Shown in pieces: positions 1-8,121 of a stretch of 64,000 bases of DNA. The position numbers were made by a program, and so were the translations under genes. Source of the stretch: Burkholderia sp. OK233 (GTDB taxonomy: Bacteria; Pseudomonadota; Gammaproteobacteria; Burkholderiales; Burkholderiaceae); the NCBI RefSeq assembly GCF_900230185.1, contig NZ_OCSR01000001.1, positions 5,146,001 to 5,210,000 on the forward strand. Direction: 5' to 3'. The first letter of the stretch is position 1, and every line of letters starts with the position of its first letter. Under the pieces are notes generated by a model that was given only the letters and a program-made list of their open reading frames with translations, was not told the DNA's origin and did no database searches.

Positions 1-2
1 GT

Positions 3-1013
3 GCGCCTGAAGCGATCAATTCAGCCATCTATCCGCTCGGGCCGGTGACGGCCGTGCAGAACGTGCAGGCCCGGCTCGCATCGCAATCCACGAAGCTTGC
101 CTATGTGATGCCGCCGGAAAGCGGCGCACTGGGCTTCACGGTGGCGGCGCTCGTGGCGGCGAAGCTCGGCCTCGCGGTCATCGACGCTGACGGAGCCGGC
201 CGCGCCGTTCCCTCGCTGCCGATGCTCACCTTCGCGGCCGCCGAGATCGATCCGCGCCCGGCTTTCCTCGTGAGCCAGGGCGGCCTGTGCGTCGAACTCG
301 ACGTGACGCCGCGCGGCAGCAACCACGGCGGTCCGACTCACCAACGCGACGTGTCGGCGATCGTCGAGCAGATGATGCGTCCGGTCGTCGCCGATCCCGA
401 GTTCGGCCAGTTCGGTGGCCTCGCGATGTGGGTCATGAAGCCGGCCGACATCGGCCGCGCGACACCCATTCGCGGCACGTTAAAACGCGCGCTGGACCTC
501 GGGCGCGCGGTGCAGGCCGGGCAGATCGGCAGCGCCCGGCAGATGATCGGCTATCTCGACGAACGTTGCGGGCTCGCCGCACGGGCCATCTCGGAGCCGG
601 GCGAACTGGTCTCGGCCGAAGTCGATACGAGTGGCGGCTTCGACGTCGGCAAAATTCGCATTCAGGCCGGCCAACATACCTACACCGTGATGTACCAGAA
701 CGAATCGCTGCTCGCGTGGGACAGCGCGTCTCCGCAGCCGATCGTGCTGTCGCCGGACAGCGTCGCCTATTTCGTCGGCGGCGAAGGCCAGTCGATCTTC
801 AGCAATGGCGACCTCGTGCAGGATGACGGTTCGCTGAACCCGGCGATCGGCAAGCGCCCCGTGACGCTGATCGCCTGGCGTGCCGAAGCCGAACTGCGCA
901 AGCCAGGTCTGATTCTCGACAGCTTCATGCAGTTGCTAAACTCGCTCGGCTATCTCGGGCCGTATGTGCCGCTGGAATCGCTGCCCTCCACGAACAAGGG
1001 AAACGTATCTTGA
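3..1013 (+). CDS. DUF917 family protein, C-terminal part (gene starts before the window)
   Basis: The reading frame is open from the first bases of the window, so this is the C-terminal part of a longer protein; about 336 residues are visible. The sequence resembles the DUF917 family (S-methyl-thiohydantoin desulfurase / hydantoinase-like proteins, usually about 360 residues), so little is missing. Visible features are a Gly/Ala-rich segment ending in VIDADGAGRAVPSLPM and a C-terminal beta-rich domain. Its TGA stop overlaps the TTG start of the downstream racemase by 4 bases, so the two are translationally coupled. DUF917 proteins are often linked to hydantoin or modified amino-acid turnover, which fits a racemase partner. 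The family assignment is from recognition; the actual substrate is unknown. Confidence 0.8.
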   Translation, partial: APEAINSAIYPLGPVTAVQNVQARLASQSTKLAYVMPPESGALGFTVAALVAAKLGLAVIDADGAGRAVPSLPMLTFAAAEIDPRPAFLVSQGGLCVELDVTPRGSNHGGPTHQRDVSAIVEQMMRPVVADPEFGQFGGLAMWVMKPADIGRATPIRGTLKRALDLGRAVQAGQIGSARQMIGYLDERCGLAARAISEPGELVSAEVDTSGGFDVGKIRIQAGQHTYTVMYQNESLLAWDSASPQPIVLSPDSVAYFVGGEGQSIFSNGDLVQDDGSLNPAIGKRPVTLIAWRAEAELRKPGLILDSFMQLLNSLGYLGPYVPLESLPSTNKGNVS

Positions 1014-1747
1014 ACTCGCCTTTGAATCCACCTCTGCGCATCTGCGTGCTTGTGCCCGTCGCCACGTCGCAATACAACGAACGCATCCTGAAGGCGATCG
1101 CACCGGTCGTGCCGCCGGACGTCCAGGTCGAGATTCGCAACATCACGCAAGGGCATCCCGATATCGAGAACCGCACGAACTGGCTGCAGAACGGCATGCC
1201 GGTGGTCGAGCTTGCGCAAGCAATCGCAAACGACGGTTTCGACGGTATCTGGCTGACCGACTTCGATATGTGCGGCGTTGAAGCCGCGCGCGAAGTGATC
1301 GACATTCCGATCATCGGCGGCTTTCCCGCTACGGCCTTCACGGCGCTCGCGCTCAGCCAGCGCTTCTCGATCGTCACGATCCTGCAAAGCACGCTCGCGA
1401 TGCAGCGCGGTCATCCGCAGACCTATGGCATCCAGGACTCGTTCGCGTCGATCCGTGCGATCAATTGCCCGGTCGCACAACTCGATGACATCGACGTGGT
1501 GATCATTCGCACCTTCGAAGCGGCGCTGAAGGCGATCAACGAGGACGGCGCGCAGTCCATTCTGCTCGGGTGCACAGGTTTCGTGGACGTCGCGAGCCGC
1601 GTCTCCAAGCTGCTCAGCAACGAACTGGGCGGCTACGTGCCGGTGATCGATCCGAATCAGGCCGGGTTCAGCTTCCTCGTGTCACTGGTGCGTATGCAGG
1701 TGCGCCCGAGCCGGTTGACCTATAGCAAGGTCAGTCTCCAGTCGTAA
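1010..1747 (+). CDS. Asp/Glu/hydantoin racemase family protein
   Basis: A 245-residue protein of the cofactor-independent aspartate/glutamate/hydantoin racemase superfamily, which uses two cysteines as acid-base pair. The two expected cysteines are visible in DFDMCGVEAA (about residue 87) and LLGCTGFVDVA (about residue 187). The start is TTG, overlapping the stop of the DUF917 gene. This pair probably acts on hydantoins, other cyclic amino-acid derivatives or amino acids, but the exact substrate cannot be read from sequence. The first recognisable residues, LRICVLVPVATSQYN, match the usual N-terminal beta strand of the family. Confidence 0.85.
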   Translation: MNSPLNPPLRICVLVPVATSQYNERILKAIAPVVPPDVQVEIRNITQGHPDIENRTNWLQNGMPVVELAQAIANDGFDGIWLTDFDMCGVEAAREVIDIPIIGGFPATAFTALALSQRFSIVTILQSTLAMQRGHPQTYGIQDSFASIRAINCPVAQLDDIDVVIIRTFEAALKAINEDGAQSILLGCTGFVDVASRVSKLLSNELGGYVPVIDPNQAGFSFLVSLVRMQVRPSRLTYSKVSLQS

Positions 1748-1776
1748 CCAGCACTTCCTTCCCTGCCTGTCTGTTC

Positions 1777-1808
1777 ATCCGGCGCGGCGCGCGATTGTCG
1801 CGCCGGAT
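1777..1808 (+). terminator. Hairpin after the racemase gene
   Basis: A 10-bp perfect stem (ATCCGGCGCG pairing with CGCGCCGGAT) lies about 30 bases after the racemase stop. It lacks a clear T-run, so it may be a weak terminator or an RNA-stabilising hairpin. Confidence 0.5.
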
Positions 1809-1872
1809 GTTCTCGCCTCAATCAGCCTCTCCCCCTCATATTCCCGCTTCCTCGTCGAGTTCGTCGTCATAC

Positions 1873-1957
1873 GGACGAATTAGTCCTTCAACACCCCACG
1901 ATTGGCCAATTGGACGAAATCGTCCATTTTCAGGGGCGTGCATGGACGAGACTGTCC
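1873..1957. promoter_or_regulatory. Three palindromic operator-like repeats (GGACGA-N4-GTCC)
   Basis: Three 14-bp sites share GGACGAnnnnGTCC: GGACGAATTAGTCC at 1873-1886, GGACGAAATCGTCC at 1912-1925 and GGACGAGACTGTCC at 1944-1957. Starts are 39 and 32 bp apart. The second and third extend to TGGAC...GTCCA. The 4-bp arms are exact inverted repeats in all three, as for a dimeric repressor. No TetR, MarR or GntR gene adjoins them, so the binding protein is unknown. Confidence 0.6.
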
Positions 1958-2451
1958 AATGCCGCGACTGAAATGTTTCGACATTCCCGCTGCCATGCGG
2001 CTTCGCAGCATGGCACATTCATTGCTACATAAGTTTGATAGCTGCCACCGCCTGACAAAAAAACAAACCGCCCAGGCGATAGCAGTGCCCAGAACGTGCA
2101 ATAAACCTGCCCGACAAGCTGGGGAACCTGAGGGACCAAAAAAAGATCGCGCGCTGCAATGTGTTCGACGCACTGACGTCTGGCGACGTCCCGTTTGTTT
2201 CTGGATCGCCGACGCCGCTGATCGAGGGATCGCCGTGAGTCATCACGATCCTGCGGTTAGTGATCCGAACCATGTACGACGCGTGGTCGACGCCAGCGAT
2301 ACCAACTCGCTGGCGACAGATTGAGAGAGGGCTGTGCTGTTGTTGTAGCTGTAACTGTTGGGTGTCGACACGTGGCGACCGAATACTTCCGTAGAGAAGA
2401 TCGTTGCAATGCGTAACGTCGACATGGTGGAATCCGCCTGGCTATGCATCA

Positions 2452-2525
2452 GGCGGGCCGCTGCCGAGGTTCGGCCGTCGTTGCCTCCCTTTGCGGGGAC
2501 CAGCAGCGGCGGCCCGCCCTTTTTT
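2452..2525 (+). terminator. Terminator-like hairpin with T-run, no upstream gene
   Basis: GGCGGGCCGCTGC (2452-2464) can pair with GCAGCGGCGGCCCGCC (2503-2518) with a 3-base bulge, followed by TTTTTT at 2520-2525. The 38-base interior can form small stems of its own. This is the form of a Rho-independent terminator, but no recognisable plus-strand coding gene precedes it within 700 bases, so it could end a non-coding transcript. Confidence 0.35.
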
Positions 2526-2765
2526 AATTTGCCTGCGTCAATCGAGGCACATCGACCGATTCTGCGTGAAGCGCTCTGCGGCACTCACGCACCCGGCCAC
2601 CCCCACAGATTTTTCTGGATAGCCAGGTAAGCGGTCTTTTTTGCATTGCATTACCGCGAAGATCCACTCCGCGGACGAGAATCTGCTTTAGAAGCCCTGA
2701 GCGGTGTCAGACAGTTAGCGGCGTCGCGAACGGACCAGACTGGCCATCCACGGGGAAATCGAACA

Positions 2766-2954
2766 ATGCACCACCATCTTTTCGAAAGCGAACTCGTTCA
2801 TCTTGAACGCGTAGTCGCATGCGCGCCGCAAAAACCTTTTCCAGCGACATACTGGCGCGATCGCGTCGAACATCTGAAAAATTCTCCGCAGGCGCCGATG
2901 TATCGCCACCGCATTGCGCGCCTTTCGCGCCTTGTCGGCGAACTGCACGGATAG
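2766..2954 (+). CDS. Small hypothetical protein (62 aa)
   Basis: The 62-residue product starts MHHHLFESELVHLERVV and contains KPFPATYWRDRVEHLK, with balanced hydrophobic and charged residues that look like a real helical protein. A purine-rich GGGGAAA precedes the chosen ATG by about 8 bases; an upstream in-frame ATG at 2646 would add a compositionally odd Arg-rich extension, so the inner start is preferred. It ends one base before the converging stop of the IclR gene. I do not recognise a family and no function is proposed. Confidence 0.55.
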   Translation: MHHHLFESELVHLERVVACAPQKPFPATYWRDRVEHLKNSPQAPMYRHRIARLSRLVGELHG

Positions 2955-2955
2955 G

Positions 2956-3777
2956 TCAACCCAACGTCCTGATCGAATTGCTGATGCCGCGCGCGCAATC
3001 GATCACCGCGGGTGCGAGGCGCTGCTCGGCATCGGCTAGCGTCCAGCGACTGGTCGGCGCGACCACGTGCACCGATGCCACGGGTCTTCTTTCACCATCC
3101 AGCACGGGCGCCGCAATCGTCATGTCGCCGATGAACAGTTCCTCACGGTTCGACGTATAGCCTCTGCGGCGTGCCTCCACGAGTAACGCTTCGATCTCGC
3201 CGATGTCCGTCACCGTGTACTGCGTATGCGCGACACGGTCGTTCGCCTCGAGCAGCGTGCGCACTTCGTCGTCCGGCAGCGCGCTCAGATAGGCGCGGCC
3301 CGAGGCGGTGCAGTACATCGGAATACGGCTGCCTATCGGCATGTGAATCGGCACGAACTTCATGCAGACAAAACGCGCGACGTACAGCATCTCGGCGCCG
3401 TCCGGTTCGGTCAGGCTGGTCGTCTCGCCCGTCACGTTCGTGAGTTCGGAGAGGAACGGGTTGGCCACGTCGATAAGCGTATCCGCCGCGAGGTAGTTGA
3501 AGCCAATCTGCACGACACGCGGGGTCAGCTGATAGCGCTTCGTGCGCGGATGTTTGCGCACGTAGCCGAGCTTCTCCAGCGTGTAGATCATCCGTTGCGC
3601 CGAACTCTTCGTGATCGAAGTCGCCTCGGCCACTTCCGGCAGGCTCATGGTCCGACGTTGCGCGCTGAATGCGCGCAACACCGCAATGCCCTTTTCCAAC
3701 GATTGATTGAAGAGCGCGTCCGGCGCTTCGCCCGGCGATTCGCTCTCGTTTGCCTGCTCCACCCCTTTGCCGCTCAT
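2956..3777 (-). CDS. IclR family transcriptional regulator
   Basis: A 273-residue regulator with an N-terminal winged helix-turn-helix (SLPEVAEATSITKSSAQRMI, then YTLEKLGYVRKHPRTKRYQL) and a C-terminal IclR effector domain, including the typical SxREELFIGDMTIAAPV stretch. The start is placed at the ATG at 3777; a TTG at 3837 would add 20 unlikely residues. It diverges from the amino-acid ABC transporter operon at 3931, with an AT-rich inverted repeat between them, so it probably controls that operon and itself. IclR effectors are small metabolites, often the substrate of the neighbouring pathway; here an amine or amino acid is inferred. Confidence 0.9.
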   Translation of the reverse strand: MSGKGVEQANESESPGEAPDALFNQSLEKGIAVLRAFSAQRRTMSLPEVAEATSITKSSAQRMIYTLEKLGYVRKHPRTKRYQLTPRVVQIGFNYLAADTLIDVANPFLSELTNVTGETTSLTEPDGAEMLYVARFVCMKFVPIHMPIGSRIPMYCTASGRAYLSALPDDEVRTLLEANDRVAHTQYTVTDIGEIEALLVEARRRGYTSNREELFIGDMTIAAPVLDGERRPVASVHVVAPTSRWTLADAEQRLAPAVIDCARGISNSIRTLG

Positions 3778-3816
3778 GGAAATACCCAATGGTGATCGTG
3801 ATGCATTGACGTTAGC

Positions 3817-3869
3817 ATATCGAATATCGATACGCAAATAATGTTATTCGATATTTTTGACTCGAATAT
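3817..3869. promoter_or_regulatory. Divergent AT-rich operator region between IclR gene and ABC operon
   Basis: The region carries repeated ATCGA/TCGAT words and one perfect 6-bp inverted repeat, ATTCGA (3846-3851) and TCGAAT (3862-3867), separated by 10 bases. Its position, midway between divergent genes, suits an IclR-dimer operator. The binding protein is inferred from position only. Confidence 0.5.
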
Positions 3870-3930
3870 GATGAAGCCACACCATTCACCGATTCCTCAA
3901 TCGTAGTTCGTCACCGTCGTGGAGAATCTC

Positions 3931-4695
3931 ATGATCCAGTTAGTCAAGCGCATCGCCGGCGCAGCCATCGCCGGGTTGGTCCTCGCAGCAACGCCGGCCA
4001 TGGCGGCCGCCGAGCCTGAGTACACGGTCGGCGCGACGGCCACCGGCGTGCCCTTCACCTTCCTCGACGTGAAAAGCAATTCCATCCAGGGTCTGCTGGT
4101 CGATGCGACCACCGCAACCGGCAAGGCTGCCGGTTTCGACGTGAAGGTGGAACAGACCACCTTCTCCGCGCTGATCCCGTCGCTCACCACGAAGAAGATC
4201 GATGTGATCTCCGCCGCCATGCTGAAGACGCCGGCACGCGAGCAGGTCGTCGACTTCTCCGACACGGTCTATTCGTACGGCGAAGGTCTGATCGTGCGCG
4301 CCGACGACAAGGGCAAGTACACATCGATGGACGATCTCAAGGGTGAAGTGGTCGGCGCGCAAGTAGGCACCGCCTTCGTCGACGCACTGAACAAGAAAGG
4401 CATCTTCAAGGAAGTGCGCACGTACGACTCGGTCGCGGACATCATGCGCGACGTCGCGCTCGGCCGTATCAAGGCGGGCTTCGGCGACCATCCGATCATC
4501 GCGTACCAGTTGCAGAAGAACCCGAATCCGCAGTTGCGGCTCGTCGACGGTTATCAGCCGAGCGTGAAGGGCCAACTGTGCTTCGTGGTGCGCAAGGGTG
4601 ATAACGCGACGCTGGAGAAGCTGAATTCCGGCATCCGCAAGATCAAGGCAGACGGCACGCTCACACAGATCATCAAGAAGTGGCAGGTGGAATGA
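3931..4695 (+). CDS. Amino-acid ABC transporter, periplasmic substrate-binding protein
   Basis: A 254-residue family-3 solute-binding protein. Residues 1 to about 25 form a Sec signal peptide (basic start MIQLVKR, hydrophobic core, AMA cleavage box before AAEPEY). The mature part shows the SBP_bac_3 pattern: GLLVDATTATGK, the DVISAAMLKTPAREQVVDFSD stretch split around residues 85-105, and QVGTAFVD. The ATG at 3931 is preferred over an upstream GTG because GGAGAA sits 5 bases before it and it places the signal peptide at the N-terminus. It is the first gene of a four-gene unit with permease, ATPase and an FAD oxidase. Substrate is probably a polar amino acid or amine oxidised by the last gene. 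Confidence 0.92.
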   Translation: MIQLVKRIAGAAIAGLVLAATPAMAAAEPEYTVGATATGVPFTFLDVKSNSIQGLLVDATTATGKAAGFDVKVEQTTFSALIPSLTTKKIDVISAAMLKTPAREQVVDFSDTVYSYGEGLIVRADDKGKYTSMDDLKGEVVGAQVGTAFVDALNKKGIFKEVRTYDSVADIMRDVALGRIKAGFGDHPIIAYQLQKNPNPQLRLVDGYQPSVKGQLCFVVRKGDNATLEKLNSGIRKIKADGTLTQIIKKWQVE

Positions 4696-4724
4696 CGCGG
4701 CTCGCTGCTTGAGGAGATCACGTC

Positions 4725-5381
4725 ATGTTCATCCAGAATGCGCTCGACTTCCTGCCGATCCTGCTGAAAGGCGCGGTCGTCACCGTCGAGATCACCTTCT
4801 GCGCGTTCGTTCTCAGTACGCTCCTCGGCCTCGTGCTGGCGCTGATGCGCGTGTCGTCGAACAAGGTGCTCTCGAGCGCGGCGGCCACGTTCATCAACGT
4901 GATTCGCGGCCTGCCGATCATCGTGCAGCTGTTCTACATCTACTTCGTGCTGCCCGATCTCGGCGTGCAGTTGAGCGCGTTCCAGGCGGGTTTCATCGGG
5001 CTGGGCGTTGCCTACTCGGCGTATCAGGCGGAAAACTTTCGCGCCGGGATCCAGGCAATCGACCACGGCCAGATCGAAGCCGCGCAATCCATCGGCATGC
5101 GTAGCGCGCTGATCATGCGTCGCGTGATCCTGCCGCAAGCGTTTCGAATCGCGCTGCCGCCTTATGGCAACACGCTCGTGATGATGCTGAAGGATTCGTC
5201 GCTGGCCTCGACCATCACCGTCGCGGAAATGACGCGCGCCGGCCAGCTGATTGCGTCGTCGACGTTCCAGAACATGACGGTATTCACGCTCGTCGCGCTG
5301 CTCTATCTCGCGCTCAGCCTGCCGCTCGTCTACGGCTTGCGGCGCCTCGAGCGCCGTCTCGGTCAGAAGGGAAAGCGATGA
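4725..5381 (+). CDS. Amino-acid ABC transporter permease (HisM/GlnP type)
   Basis: A 218-residue inner-membrane permease of the polar amino-acid family. It has about five hydrophobic segments and the cytoplasmic EAA loop that docks on the ATPase (EAAQSIGMRSALIMRRVILP, about residues 118-137). GAGGAGA lies 8 bases upstream of the ATG. One permease gene is present, so the channel may be a homodimer. Its stop overlaps the ATPase start by 4 bases (ATGA), indicating coupled translation. Confidence 0.92.
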   Translation: MFIQNALDFLPILLKGAVVTVEITFCAFVLSTLLGLVLALMRVSSNKVLSSAAATFINVIRGLPIIVQLFYIYFVLPDLGVQLSAFQAGFIGLGVAYSAYQAENFRAGIQAIDHGQIEAAQSIGMRSALIMRRVILPQAFRIALPPYGNTLVMMLKDSSLASTITVAEMTRAGQLIASSTFQNMTVFTLVALLYLALSLPLVYGLRRLERRLGQKGKR

Positions 5382-6127
5382 TCGAAGTTCAATCCATTCA
5401 CAAGCGCTTCCACGATCAGGAAGTCCTCAAGGGCGTCAGCCTCAACGTCGAAGCCGGCCAGGTCGTCTGTCTGATCGGGCCGTCGGGCTCGGGCAAGTCG
5501 ACGCTCCTGCGTTGCATCAACGGTCTCGAAACCTACGACGCAGGCACGATCGCCGTCGAAGGCGTGCGCGTCGACGCCAGGTCGAAGCACATCCATGAGT
5601 TGCGCACGCAGGTCGGCATGGTGTTTCAGCGCTTCAATCTGTTTCCGCATCGCACGGCGCTGGAGAACGTCTGCGAAGGGCCCCTCTATGTGAAAAAGGA
5701 AGCGGGTGATGCTGCGCGCGAGAAAGCGCGGCATCTGCTCGACAAGGTTGGCCTCGCGCACCGGATGGACGCGTATCCAGCGGAACTCTCGGGCGGCCAG
5801 CAACAGCGCGTCGCCATCGCGCGTGCTCTGGCGATGGAGCCGAAAGCGATTCTGTTCGACGAACCGACTTCCGCGCTCGACCCGGAACTCGTCGGCGAAG
5901 TGCTCGGCGTGATGCGGCAACTCGCGAACGACGGCATGACGATGATCGTCGTCACGCACGAGATGGGCTTCGCGCGCGAAGTAGCCGATCGCGTGTGCTT
6001 TCTGTACGACGGCACCATTTGCGAGGAAGGCGCGGCAGCCGATCTGCTCGAGCGGCCAACTCACCCGCGCACGCGCGATTTTCTGCGCCGCATGCTCACG
6101 CCCACGTCGAATGGAATCGCGCAATGA
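5378..6127 (+). CDS. Amino-acid ABC transporter ATP-binding protein (GlnQ/HisP type)
   Basis: A 249-residue ABC ATPase with Walker A GPSGSGKST (34-42), Q-loop VFQRFNLFPH, signature LSGGQQQRVAIARAL, Walker B AILFDEPTSALD and the switch histidine in VVTHEMGFA. All motifs are intact. It powers the permease encoded immediately upstream. Its TGA stop overlaps the ATG of the following oxidoreductase, so all four genes of this unit appear to be one transcript. Confidence 0.95.
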   Translation: MIEVQSIHKRFHDQEVLKGVSLNVEAGQVVCLIGPSGSGKSTLLRCINGLETYDAGTIAVEGVRVDARSKHIHELRTQVGMVFQRFNLFPHRTALENVCEGPLYVKKEAGDAAREKARHLLDKVGLAHRMDAYPAELSGGQQQRVAIARALAMEPKAILFDEPTSALDPELVGEVLGVMRQLANDGMTMIVVTHEMGFAREVADRVCFLYDGTICEEGAAADLLERPTHPRTRDFLRRMLTPTSNGIAQ

Positions 6128-7416
6128 AGTCCGTAGAAGCCGGCCAGCCGTTGCCGCCGTCGCTCTGGGCTGCCACCGCTGAGGCCGCGGTGCGAACGCC
6201 GCCGCTCGAAGCATCGAAGCGTGTTCAGGTGGCTATCGTGGGCGCGGGTTACACGGGTTTATCCACGGCGCTGCATTTGAGCGAACTCGGTGTGGATGTC
6301 TGCGTGATCGATGCGAACGAGCCGGGCTGGGGCGCATCGGGACGCAATGGTGGACAGGTGATCCCGGGTCTCAAGTACGACCCCGACGAACTCATGCGCC
6401 GTTTCGGCCCGGACGACGGCGACACTCTCGTCAGGATGGCGGGCAGCGCAGCCGACACGGTATTCGATCTGATCGCGCGCCACGGTATCGCATGCGATGC
6501 GACACGCGCCGGCTGGATTCAGCCCACGCATTCGACCAGGCTGCTCGATACGCTGCATGCCCGTGCGCGCCAGTGGGAATCGCGTGGCGCGCGCGTCGAG
6601 TTGCTCGATCGCGCTCAGATTGGGCAGCGGCTCGGCACGGATGCGTTTGTCGGGGGATGGGTGGACCGGCGCGCGGGCAGCGTGCAACCGCTCAGCTACG
6701 CGCGGGGACTGGCGCGCGCGGCCCTCGCGCGTGGCGTGGCGATTCACGGCGCGACGGTCGCGAGCCGCCTCGAACAACGCGCCGATGGATGGCGCATTCA
6801 CACGGCTCACGGACCGACCATCGACGCGCGTCAGGTCCTGCTTGCAACCAATGGATACAGCGATTCGCTGTGGCCGGGGATCGCGCAGTCGGTGATCGCG
6901 GCGAACAGCTTCATCGTCGCGACGAAGCCGCTGGCCGCGAGGATCAGCGCAAGCATCCTGCCCGGCCGCGAAGTCGCGTCGGATTCGCGGCGCTTGCTGC
7001 TGTACTTCCGGCGCGACAGCGAAGGCCGCCTGTTGATCGGCGGCCGCGGACCCTTTCGCGAACCACGCGGCACGGCGGACTGGGCGCACCTCGAACGTGC
7101 CGCAAGGTTGCTGTACCCGCAACTGGCGGACGTCGAGTACGAGTATCGCTGGGCCGGGCGCATCGCCATCACGCGGGACTTCCTGCCGCATGTTCATCTT
7201 CCCGCACCGGGACTGACGATCGCGCTAGGCTACAACGGCCGCGGGATCGCGATGGCCACGACGCTCGGCAAGCACCTCGCCGCGCATCTGGCAGGCGCGA
7301 CGCGTGCAATGCCGTTGTCGCCGACATCAATCCGGCGAATCCCGCTGCATGCGCTTCAGCGCTTTTATATCAGCGCCGGGGTTGCGTGGTACGGATTACT
7401 CGATGCCATGAGTTAA
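6124..7416 (+). CDS. FAD-dependent amine/amino-acid oxidoreductase (DAO family)
   Basis: A 430-residue flavoprotein of the D-amino-acid oxidase fold. The N-terminal dinucleotide-binding motif is VQVAIVGAGYTGLSTALHL (GxGxxG at residues 40-45), followed by the ATP/FAD ribose-binding acidic residue in VCVIDANEPGWGASGRNGGQ, a hallmark of gamma-glutamylputrescine oxidase/sarcosine oxidase-like enzymes. A C-terminal GYNGRGIAMATTLGKHLA motif closes the FAD domain. A longer in-frame start inside the ATPase gene is possible, but the ATG at 6124 gives the usual 4-base overlap. It likely oxidises the amine or amino acid imported by the preceding transporter; which one cannot be read from sequence. Confidence 0.88.
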   Translation: MKSVEAGQPLPPSLWAATAEAAVRTPPLEASKRVQVAIVGAGYTGLSTALHLSELGVDVCVIDANEPGWGASGRNGGQVIPGLKYDPDELMRRFGPDDGDTLVRMAGSAADTVFDLIARHGIACDATRAGWIQPTHSTRLLDTLHARARQWESRGARVELLDRAQIGQRLGTDAFVGGWVDRRAGSVQPLSYARGLARAALARGVAIHGATVASRLEQRADGWRIHTAHGPTIDARQVLLATNGYSDSLWPGIAQSVIAANSFIVATKPLAARISASILPGREVASDSRRLLLYFRRDSEGRLLIGGRGPFREPRGTADWAHLERAARLLYPQLADVEYEYRWAGRIAITRDFLPHVHLPAPGLTIALGYNGRGIAMATTLGKHLAAHLAGATRAMPLSPTSIRRIPLHALQRFYISAGVAWYGLLDAMS

Positions 7417-7430
7417 ATCCAAAGCGCCCT

Positions 7431-8073
7431 CTACGCTAGCCCTTGAGCCACCATCGCAAGCAGTAACCGTTCTGCGCCGATGCCGAAACCCGCGCCTTCC
7501 CGATACGCCCCACCGCCGACGATCTGCTGTTGCGCGCCGAGTTCGGTGCACCGTATCTCGAAGCCCATGCCGTTCAGGTAATAACTAAGACCACGTCGAG
7601 CCGTACTGTCGAGTTCGTAACGCAGTTCGAACGAATCCAGAAAACCCGCCACGATCTCCTGGCTGCGCAGGTTGGCCCGTTGAGGATCCGGGCAAAGATA
7701 TTCGAAGCCGAGTTGCGAGAATTCGCGGTAACGGCCCGCTTGCGGCCGCTCATACCGATAGCAGCGCGCGACGTAGAACACCATGCGCTCTGTCTGCCGT
7801 CCCAGCAACTCCTTGCAGCGCTCCTGGAAGAGCGCCGTCGCTTCCGGGATCAGACAGCAGGGTCTACCTTTCTTGTCCGGGAAAGCCCACATCTGCCCGA
7901 TGACCTCGCTGCCACCGGCTTTCTGGATGAAGGTGTCTTGTCCCCACAGCGCAGGAACGATCGCCTCCTCTGCCCCGGCTTCAATGAAGGTAGCTCCGGA
8001 AGCGGTTTTCGAGTGCACGAATCTGTGCGGCTTCGGTTCCGACGACAAAGCGGGTTCCACGGATCATGGTCAT
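7431..8073 (-). CDS. Compact histidyl-tRNA-synthetase-like protein, apparently frameshifted near 7985
   Basis: The product is the class II catalytic core of HisRS/HisZ type. It shows motif 2 YRYERPQAGRYREFSQ, a HisA-like motif RRGLSYY (Asp of RGLDYY replaced by Ser), and motif 3 GFGIGAERLLLAM. There is no anticodon-binding domain and almost no insertion domain; about 213 residues in all against more than 400 for HisRS. The expected N-terminus, IRGTRFVVGTEAAQIRALENRFRSYL, starts at the ATG at 8073 but stops at TGA 7981-7983; the rest continues in the +1 frame. Reading from a GTG at 8060 avoids the stop but gives an unrelated N-terminus. It may therefore be a pseudogene, a sequencing indel, or a programmed frameshift. 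A histidine attenuator lies directly upstream. Confidence 0.7.
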
Positions 8074-8097
8074 GTCTGGTCTCTTGTGCGTAGAAAT

Positions 8098-8121
8098 AAA
8101 AAAAGGCGCCCTGGGCGCCTT
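8098..8121 (-). terminator. Attenuator terminator (8-bp stem, 7 T)
   Basis: On the minus strand AAGGCGCC, loop CAG, GGCGCCTT, with seven T running out of the stem (8104-8098). It lies 25 bases upstream of the HisRS-like start and thus before, not after, a gene. Confidence 0.88.

Larger units (their letters stand above)
1748..2765. other. About 1-kb region without a convincing gene
   Basis: No open frame here looks like a real protein: candidates are Arg/Pro/Ser-rich and compositionally shadow-like. What can be seen are the racemase hairpin near 1780, three spaced GGACGA-type palindromes at 1873-1957, a 10-bp palindrome ATTGGCCAAT at 1901-1910, and a GC-rich hairpin followed by six T at 2452-2525. 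The stretch is locally less GC-rich than its surroundings and could be an old deletion or insertion scar, or a regulatory/ncRNA region. Confidence 0.6.

Noticed and set aside
1902..2324. 140-codon plus-strand frame in the gene-poor region
   Set aside because: No RBS, no recognisable domain, and it starts inside the palindromic operator-like repeats.
7431..8060. Reading the HisRS-like gene from the GTG at 8060 as a normal intact gene
   Set aside because: Its first 25 residues do not resemble HisRS, while the overlapping frame from 8073 does, so a frameshift explains the data better.
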